This document shows, piece by piece, positions 1 through 3,113 of a stretch of DNA of 6,656 nucleotides. This DNA is from a bacterium. Its GTDB lineage: Bacteria; Patescibacteriota; Minisyncoccia; UBA6257; 2-01-FULL-56-20. The DNA is taken from the NCBI GenBank assembly GCA_021780545.1, contig JAJXYP010000022.1:1-6656 (forward strand), written 5' to 3'. Each line of letters starts with the position of its first letter. The first letter of the stretch is position 1. The notes below the pieces were generated by a model that was given only the letters and a program-made list of their open reading frames with translations, had not been told where the DNA came from and made no database searches. Position numbers and translations under genes: made by a program.

Positions 1-136
1 ACGCGGGCAATGACCGACCAATCCTCCTTTCTGATGCGTGTGTATGACATGCTTCGGAGCATGAAGCATGAAAAATGCCTGTGCAATGAGCCTGCAAACC
101 ACTGTGCAGTTAGAATGCTAATTCACCGGAAAATGG
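1..136. other. Upstream region with a CATGCT hairpin and repeats, no gene called
   Basis: I see no convincing gene here. A 60-codon open frame from base 10 has no ribosome binding site and runs through the promoter at 137-165, so I do not call it. The stretch contains CATGCT (48-53), which can pair with AGCATG at 58-63 (TCGG loop), or as CATGCTT (48-54) with AAGCATG at 64-70. AGCATGA is tandemly repeated at 58-64 and 65-71. CTGTGCA occurs at 79-85 and 102-108. These could be regulator half-sites upstream of the promoter or the 3' end of a unit lying before the window. Confidence 0.4.
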
Positions 137-149
137 TTGACTTTGTCAA
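137..149. promoter_or_regulatory. Putative operator palindrome over the -35 box
   Basis: TTGAC at 137-141 and GTCAA at 145-149 are perfect inverted arms around a TTT spacer, and they cover the -35 hexamer. A dimeric repressor bound here would block RNA polymerase. The nearby XRE protein is the obvious candidate for autoregulation, but that is inference: a 5-bp-arm palindrome can arise by chance, and the TTGAC arm is itself part of the -35 consensus. Confidence 0.35.
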
Positions 150-165
150 TCAAAAACGATATACT
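137..165 (+). promoter_or_regulatory. Sigma-70-type promoter of the small ORF/XRE unit
   Basis: TTGACT (137-142) and TATACT (160-165) are separated by exactly 17 bp, giving a near-consensus housekeeping promoter. Transcription would start at about 172, leaving roughly 20 bases before the small ORF at 192 and 170 bases before the XRE start at 341. The -35 box lies within the palindrome TTGAC-ttt-GTCAA, so the promoter is probably regulated. The terminator at 750-781 would close the transcript. Confidence 0.75.
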
Positions 166-191
166 CTGCCTCAGAAAGGTAGGCATCAATA

Positions 192-344
192 ATGCACCAT
201 TTGAAAATTTTTTGGGATCAGATGGGATGTTCCGTGGTCAAAACCGCGACGACAACAACGTCCTGTGCGATCGCCGTTGCGGGCATGCTCTATCCCTCGT
301 GCCTCTCCGATCCCGACCCTTTGGGTTTGAGGGGGAGCATATGA
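192..344 (+). CDS. Putative 50-residue small protein, coupled to the XRE gene
   Basis: This open frame starts ATG CAC CAT TTG and ends at TGA 342-344. It is preceded by AGAAAGGTAGG (173-183), a possible ribosome binding site 8 bases from the ATG, and lies about 20 bases after the predicted transcription start. Its stop overlaps the ATG of the next gene as ATGA (341-344), a usual arrangement for translational coupling. The product has a short N-terminus with His2, His3, Lys5 and Trp8, then a Ser/Thr/Ala-rich, mildly hydrophobic stretch (about residues 13-38, with Cys13, Cys25 and Cys37), and a Pro/Asp-containing tail. I do not recognise a family. It could be a short membrane-associated peptide, the partner of a toxin-antitoxin-like pair, or only a leader that brings ribosomes to the XRE start. 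Support is positional; there is no homology. Confidence 0.4.
   Translation: MHHLKIFWDQMGCSVVKTATTTTSCAIAVAGMLYPSCLSDPDPLGLRGSI
331..340 (+). promoter_or_regulatory. Ribosome binding site that sets the XRE start
   Basis: GGGGGAG at 331-337 lies 3 bases before ATG 341. It supports starting the regulator at 341 rather than at the in-frame ATG at 137, which falls inside the -35 box of the promoter. Confidence 0.5.
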
Positions 345-742
345 TCACTCCGCAAGAATGCTTTGTGCAACTCCAAGCACTCACCGAGAAACTTTCCGCC
401 TCCGCGTCGGACATCGCAGCGAAGAAATCCTTCGGCGCGGCCGTGAAAGATTTCAGGGAAGCCGCCGGAATGACGCGGAGCCAATTCGCCCGCCGTCTCG
501 GCGTTGTCGTCCAGACGGTGCACCGCTGGGAAGAAATCGGTATCGGCTTCCGTACCGCGGCCGAAAAGATCCTGTGTTTGCTGGACGATCGCATTCTGCA
601 CAACCCGCAAAAGGATGACTCGCATGAATCCGCATCAAAAAATGGCGACTCGCGCGCAAAGGTGACAGTCACATTCGAAATCGAAACGGAAGTGGTCGCC
701 AACCTCCTGCGCGAGTTACTGCAAGCAAAACAGAAAGCATGA
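341..742 (+). CDS. XRE-family helix-turn-helix transcriptional regulator
   Basis: This encodes a 133-residue predicted DNA-binding protein. Residues about 31-82 form an XRE/Cro-type helix-turn-helix domain: an amphipathic first helix (FGAAVKDFREAAG), then MTRSQFARRLGV as the helix-turn part, then VVQTVHRWEE as the recognition helix with the typical Trp63-Glu64 pair. Residues 83-106 are a polar linker. Residues 107-131 (KVTVTFEIETEVVANLLREL) look like a beta strand plus a helix and may form a dimerisation or sensing tail. ATG 341 is chosen because it has a GA-rich ribosome binding site and overlaps the stop of the preceding small ORF by ATGA. It shares a promoter with that ORF and is followed 7 bases later by an intrinsic terminator. 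It probably controls its own unit through the palindrome at 137-149, which is inference. The true target and ligand are unknown. Confidence 0.8.
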   Translation: MITPQECFVQLQALTEKLSASASDIAAKKSFGAAVKDFREAAGMTRSQFARRLGVVVQTVHRWEEIGIGFRTAAEKILCLLDDRILHNPQKDDSHESASKNGDSRAKVTVTFEIETEVVANLLRELLQAKQKA

Positions 743-749
743 CCGATAG

Positions 750-781
750 GCCCGGGCGCTCACCAGCGACCCGGGCTTTTT
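750..781 (+). terminator. Intrinsic terminator after the XRE gene
   Basis: The stem GCCCGGG (750-756) pairs with CCCGGGC (770-776). It is extended by CGCT (757-760) with AGCG (765-768) around a CACC loop, with one bulged A at 769. TTTTT follows directly at 777-781. It starts 7 bases after the XRE stop codon, so it ends the small ORF/XRE transcript. Confidence 0.9.
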
Positions 782-1040
782 CATATCCGGACCTCTTCGC
801 CCCTTCGTCGCCCAATAGTTATCAACTCCGACAACGAATCTGAGAAGCAGGCTTACCCTTGATAACAAAGTGCTTGCATTGAAGGCTGAGGTAATGGCGC
901 AAGAGAAAATACAAAGCTCCGAACCGGAACGCCGCAGCGATTTTCACTACGGCGTTCTTCGCTTCCGCACAATCTCTTCGGGCAGCCTGGTCGCGCAACC
1001 GAGGCGACTAAACTTACCCCTCGATACAAAATGTTCGTTG
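782..1040. other. Intergenic region with an inverted repeat and a hairpin
   Basis: No protein gene is supported in this 259-base stretch. Open frames on both strands run into the tRNA-Val gene and have no start signals. It contains the 8-bp inverted arms GTTATCAA (818-825) and TTGATAAC (859-866), 33 bases apart, and the 13-bp hairpin at 927-957. Since the tRNA is transcribed leftwards, this region is its 3' trailer. Confidence 0.5.
927..957 (-). other. Stable hairpin downstream of tRNA-Val, possible terminator or RNA structure
   Basis: In minus-strand RNA the sequence forms a 13-bp stem around a 5-base AAAAU loop: an outer GAACGCCG/CGGCGUUC, then a U-G wobble, then AGUG/CGCU, which contains another U-G wobble. 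On the plus strand both wobbles become C-A mismatches, so the structure fits minus-strand RNA better, the same strand as the tRNA. There is no U-run directly after the stem. A U-rich stretch (TTTGTATTTTCTCTT in the minus sense) comes about 11 bases later. It may be an imperfect terminator of the tRNA transcript or an RNA end-protecting structure. Confidence 0.4.
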
Positions 1041-1112
1041 TGCGCGCTGAGGGAATCGGACCCCCGACCCACTCGGTGTAAACGAGTTGCTCTGCCACTG
1101 AGCTAAGCGCGC
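1041..1112 (-). tRNA. tRNA-Val (anticodon UAC)
   Basis: Read on the minus strand the gene folds as a full cloverleaf. The acceptor stem GCGCGCU pairs with AGCGCGC and is followed by discriminator A (base 1041). The D stem GCUC/GAGC encloses an AGUGGCA loop. The anticodon stem ACUCG/CGAGU encloses the loop UUUACAC with anticodon UAC, which reads GUA and probably other valine codons. A 5-base variable loop precedes a T stem GGGGG/CCCUC that includes one G-U pair. The CCA end is not encoded (the bases after the discriminator read CAA), so it must be added by CCA-adding enzyme. The T loop reads UCCGAUU, with C where nearly all tRNAs have U55. A promoter lies upstream at 1138-1166. Confidence 0.93.
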
Positions 1113-1137
1113 GGGTATTCTGTCATCCGACAAACCA

Positions 1138-1166
1138 ATCGTATCCAAGAAAGGTCGGTTTCGCAA
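1138..1166 (-). promoter_or_regulatory. Promoter of tRNA-Val
   Basis: On the minus strand, TTGCGA (1166-1161) and TACGAT (1143-1138) are separated by 17 bp. The expected start is near 1131, about 19 bases before the mature tRNA 5' end at 1112, leaving a short leader for RNase P to remove. Confidence 0.65.
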
Positions 1167-1201
1167 TGTCCCGCCCGGGTTTGAGCCATCATTATGAGAA
1201 T

Positions 1202-1223
1202 GGCCCGCGCTAACGCGCGGGCC
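1202..1223. repeat. Perfect GC-only 9-bp hairpin with TAAC loop
   Basis: GGCCCGCGC (1202-1210) and GCGCGGGCC (1215-1223) are exact inverted arms around TAAC (loop GTTA on the minus strand). Neither side carries a T-run, so it is not a classic intrinsic terminator. It lies between the holA start region and the tRNA-Val promoter. It may act as a U-less terminator, insulator or RNA structure for the minus-strand transcript. Confidence 0.5.
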
Positions 1224-1259
1224 GGGGAAGACGAACGAGTGGGCTATTAACCCACCCTC

Positions 1260-1316
1260 TTAAAGATTTTGGGACCACCCCCTTTCGGCCAGTGCTCCCA
1301 TGGTCGAAATATGCAT
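1260..1316 (-). CDS. Possible 18-residue leader peptide with a perfect Shine-Dalgarno
   Basis: On the minus strand AGGAGG (1327-1322) is followed 5 bases later by ATG (1316-1314). This opens an 18-codon frame, MHISTMGALAERGWSQNL, ending at TAA 1262-1260. It is the strongest ribosome binding site in the window, although most nearby genes have none. A 6-bp hairpin (1239-1255) and the GC hairpin (1202-1223) follow, a layout reminiscent of a leader peptide with an attenuator. However, the peptide is not enriched in one amino acid, and the next gene on that strand is tRNA-Val. It may be chance: AGGAGG read on the plus strand is CCTCCT. No family is recognised. Confidence 0.25.
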   Translation of the reverse strand: MHISTMGALAERGWSQNL

Positions 1317-1381
1317 TGCAGCCTCCTGATTCAACTATAATTGATAGGCGGCATATATGCTAGAAGATGTTTTCCACAACG

Positions 1382-1390
1382 TGCTACCAT
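1382..1390 (+). promoter_or_regulatory. Extended -10 promoter directly before holA
   Basis: TGC-TACCAT (TG at 1382-1383, -10 at 1385-1390) matches an extended -10 element and ends 6 bases before the ATG at 1397, predicting a leaderless holA message. No convincing -35 is present. A perfect TATAAT at 1336-1341 is an alternative that would give a leader of about 50 bases, but it also lacks a good -35. Confidence 0.45.
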
Positions 1391-1396
1391 AAAGCC

Positions 1397-2179
1397 ATGA
1401 TTATTTTCCTCTATGGCCCGGATGACTATCGCCGGCTACGGAAAAAGCAGGAGCTGGTTGGCGAATTTCGGAAGAAGCGATCCGATTTTGGGATCAAAGT
1501 ATTCGATGCGTCTCGGACGGGGTGGCAGGACGAGTTTGCGGAATTTGCGGCGAACCAGCCGCTTTTCGAACCGGCTCGACTTGCGGTTCTCGAGAACGCG
1601 TTCGAGGAGGTGGAGGCCGCGCCGCTTGCGAAGATGCTGAAGCCGCTTCTCACCGATGACCGCGGTCTTACCGTGCTGTTATCCGAGAGGGACAAGCCGG
1701 TAAAGGCGCTGCAGTTTCTCATCGATAAACCGGCGCGGTTTCAGAAATTTGAAACGCTCGCCGGCGCAGAGTGGGAAGGTTTCATTTCCGTCGAAGCAAA
1801 GCGCTGCGGCGTGGATCTTGCCGTTCCGGCTGCGCGGCTGCTGGCCGCGGTTTACGCTGGCAATTCGTGGGGGCTTGCGACGGAGCTCGAAAAGCTCGGC
1901 TCGCTCGGGCGCGCTAGCGCTGCGGATATTGCCGAACTCGGGCTCGAGACGCCGCTTGATTACTGGGCGCTCCTTACGGGCTTACGGAGCCACGATGTCC
2001 GCTCGCGCCTCGCCGCCCTCGAACGGCTGTTTTCGACGGGCGACCCGCCCGCAAAGATTTTCAATATTCTGGCCTCCCAATGGAAAGAAAAAACCGCCGT
2101 GATGGCGGAATACGATTTCATCGTGAAGTCGGGGAAGCTGGATTACGAAGATGTTTTGGTCGGCTTGGCGATCAGCTGA
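1397..2179 (+). CDS. holA: DNA polymerase III delta subunit (clamp loader)
   Basis: This encodes a 260-residue protein resembling HolA, the clamp-loader subunit that opens the beta sliding clamp so it can be loaded on primed DNA. The N-terminus IIFLYGPDDYR (residues 2-12) is typical of this family, whose AAA+ fold has a non-catalytic nucleotide pocket. The middle holds the usual NQPLFEPARLAVLENAFEE element. The C-terminal helical collar includes GNSWGLATELEKL and ends with a YDFIVKSGKLDYEDVLVG-type motif. It is shorter than the 343-residue E. coli protein, as expected in reduced genomes. ATG 1397 is preferred over the in-frame ATG 1367 because family similarity starts there and an extended -10 box ends 6 bases upstream; neither start has a good ribosome binding site. 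The last 37 bases overlap the 3' end of convergent rpsT. The assignment rests on recognition of motifs, not a search. Confidence 0.75.
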   Translation: MIIFLYGPDDYRRLRKKQELVGEFRKKRSDFGIKVFDASRTGWQDEFAEFAANQPLFEPARLAVLENAFEEVEAAPLAKMLKPLLTDDRGLTVLLSERDKPVKALQFLIDKPARFQKFETLAGAEWEGFISVEAKRCGVDLAVPAARLLAAVYAGNSWGLATELEKLGSLGRASAADIAELGLETPLDYWALLTGLRSHDVRSRLAALERLFSTGDPPAKIFNILASQWKEKTAVMAEYDFIVKSGKLDYEDVLVGLAIS

Positions 2180-2418
2180 GCGAGGCGTGATTTGAGGCGG
2201 GATGCTTTGTTTTTGGCGATGACGTTCGATTTGGCGGCCTTGTCGAGCGCCTTAAAAACAAGCGGCAGCAGCTTTTGCGCTTCTTCCTGGGCCTTCGCGG
2301 CTGCGAGCTTGCGGTATTTCACCACTAATTTTTTATACTGTTCTTTTTTGGCGAGATTCCGCGACCGGCGGGTATGGTTCTGACGGAGCGCCTTTTTGGC
2401 TGATGCGGTGATTGGCAT
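2143..2418 (-). CDS. rpsT: 30S ribosomal protein S20
   Basis: This encodes a 91-residue lysine/alanine-rich protein that binds 16S rRNA early in small-subunit assembly. The S20 signature is clear: SAKKALRQNHTRRSRN near the N-terminus (residues 6-21), a long basic helix, then KALDKAAKSNVIAKNKASRLKSRL (about residues 57-80), matching the family's conserved KxAARKKSRL-type end. The start at 2418 gives the expected MPITASAKKA N-terminus; the frame stays open to 2454, but that extension would run through the promoter. A TTGCCA-17-TATCAT promoter ends 7 bases upstream, so the message should be nearly leaderless. The gene diverges from ruvA and converges on holA with a 37-bp overlap, leaving no room for a terminator between them. 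Confidence 0.93.
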   Translation of the reverse strand: MPITASAKKALRQNHTRRSRNLAKKEQYKKLVVKYRKLAAAKAQEEAQKLLPLVFKALDKAAKSNVIAKNKASRLKSRLAQLIAKPTKTSS

Positions 2419-2425
2419 GGAAAGT

Positions 2426-2454
2426 ATGATAGCGGAAATGCGCCCGGTTGGCAA
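2426..2454 (-). promoter_or_regulatory. rpsT promoter, predicted leaderless
   Basis: On the minus strand TTGCCA (2454-2449), a 17-bp spacer and TATCAT (2431-2426) form a good promoter. The -10 box ends 7 bases before the ATG at 2418, so transcription would begin at or within a base or two of the start codon. The -35 shares bases 2449-2453 with the region just upstream of the divergent ruvA -10. Confidence 0.7.
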
Positions 2455-2461
2455 GTGGATG

Positions 2462-2467
2462 TATAAT
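2462..2467 (+). promoter_or_regulatory. ruvA -10 box, predicted leaderless
   Basis: A perfect TATAAT lies 6 bases before the GTG start at 2474. No good -35 is found at 16-18 bp; the nearest TTGGCA (2448-2453) is only 8 bp away. Transcription would begin near the GTG itself. It also supports GTG 2474 over the upstream in-frame ATG at 2396. Confidence 0.6.
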
Positions 2468-2473
2468 GAGACC

Positions 2474-3100
2474 GTGATTTATTCCGTTTCCGGCGCGCTG
2501 GAGTTCAAGGGCGATCATTTCGCCGTGGTTCGCACGGGTGGTATCGGCATCAAGCTGCTCGTGGGTGAGCGGACGCTGCGGATGTTGCCTGCGGCGCCGG
2601 CCGGGTCTTCCGCGCCGGCCGGGCGCCCCGCCGCCGCCCCGCCCGGTCCGGCGGTGTTTCTTTATTCCTACATGCACGTCCGGGAAAACGCGATTGAGCT
2701 TTACGGTTTTCTGGATGAAAACGAACGTTCCTATTTCGAGATGCTGCTTTCGGTGTCGGGCGTCGGTCCGAAGTCGGCGCTTGCCATCCTTGACGTGGCG
2801 CCGCTCCAGGAGCTGTCGGCCGCGATTAAAGAGGGCCGTCCGGATCTCCTGACCCGCGCGGCGGGCATCGGCCGGAAAACGGCGGAGCGGGTGATTATCG
2901 AATTGCGGACCAAGGTAACGTCGGCGTCGGCCGGGCTCGTGGTTGAAAAAATGGAAGCTGATGCGGATCTCATCGAGGCGCTGTCGAATCTGGGATACCG
3001 CCGCGAAGACGCGCGCGCGGCGCTCGCGAAAGTCGATCCGGACATCCGCGGCATCGAAGCGCGGCTGAAGGCGGCGCTCGCGCTGCTCGGCAAGCAATAA
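2474..3100 (+). CDS. ruvA: Holliday junction DNA helicase subunit RuvA
   Basis: This encodes a 208-residue protein that binds four-way DNA junctions and, with the RuvB motor, drives branch migration in recombinational repair. Domain I is the N-terminal beta barrel, with IYSVSGALEF at the start and the acidic-pin region VRENAIELYGF at residues 69-79. Domain II has two helix-hairpin-helix motifs, SVSGVGPKSALAIL and RAAGIGRKTAERVIIEL. Domain III, a RuvB-binding three-helix module, ends the protein (ADLIEALSNLGYRREDARAAL). The start is GTG 2474: homology begins there and TATAAT lies 6 bases upstream. It is slightly longer than usual because residues 39-60 are a Pro/Ala/Gly-rich insert between barrel strands. 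The second acid of the E. coli pin (Glu55-Asp56) is Asn72 here. It precedes the murE-like gene by 13 bases. Confidence 0.93.
   Translation: MIYSVSGALEFKGDHFAVVRTGGIGIKLLVGERTLRMLPAAPAGSSAPAGRPAAAPPGPAVFLYSYMHVRENAIELYGFLDENERSYFEMLLSVSGVGPKSALAILDVAPLQELSAAIKEGRPDLLTRAAGIGRKTAERVIIELRTKVTSASAGLVVEKMEADADLIEALSNLGYRREDARAALAKVDPDIRGIEARLKAALALLGKQ
2594..2629 (+). repeat. Tandem 18-bp repeat inside ruvA
   Basis: GCGCCGGCCGGG occurs at 2594-2605 and exactly 18 bases later at 2612-2623. In frame it encodes two six-residue units, APAGSS and APAGRP (residues 41-52), within the proline/alanine-rich insert. The insert was probably built or lengthened by slippage. Confidence 0.7.
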
Positions 3101-3113
3101 CGCGCTTCGAGAG

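Larger units (their letters stand above)
1113..1396. other. Intergenic region between tRNA-Val and holA
   Basis: This 284-base stretch carries the minus-strand tRNA promoter, the two hairpins at 1202-1223 and 1239-1255, the short minus-strand frame at 1260-1316, and plus-strand -10-like boxes TATAAT (1336-1341) and TACCAT (1385-1390) in front of holA. In the 1239-1255 hairpin, minus-strand RNA has a U-G wobble where the plus strand has a C-A mismatch, again favouring a minus-strand transcript. I see no conserved motifs of tmRNA, SRP RNA or RNase P RNA. Confidence 0.5.

Noticed and set aside
10..192. A 60-codon plus-strand frame
   Set aside because: No ribosome binding site, no recognisable protein, and it crosses the strong promoter at 137-165.
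137..340. N-terminal extension of the XRE protein from ATG 137
   Set aside because: That ATG lies inside the -35 box, the extra residues do not resemble a domain, and ATG 341 has a ribosome binding site.
853..1106. Short open frames on both strands between the terminator and the tRNA
   Set aside because: They overlap the tRNA-Val gene almost completely at one end and lack start signals.
1202..1223. Intrinsic terminator at the GC-only hairpin
   Set aside because: No T-run follows on either strand, so it is listed only as a hairpin.
2396..2473. Upstream ATG start for RuvA
   Set aside because: The extension would cover the divergent rpsT promoter and start codon; RuvA homology begins at GTG 2474, just after TATAAT.
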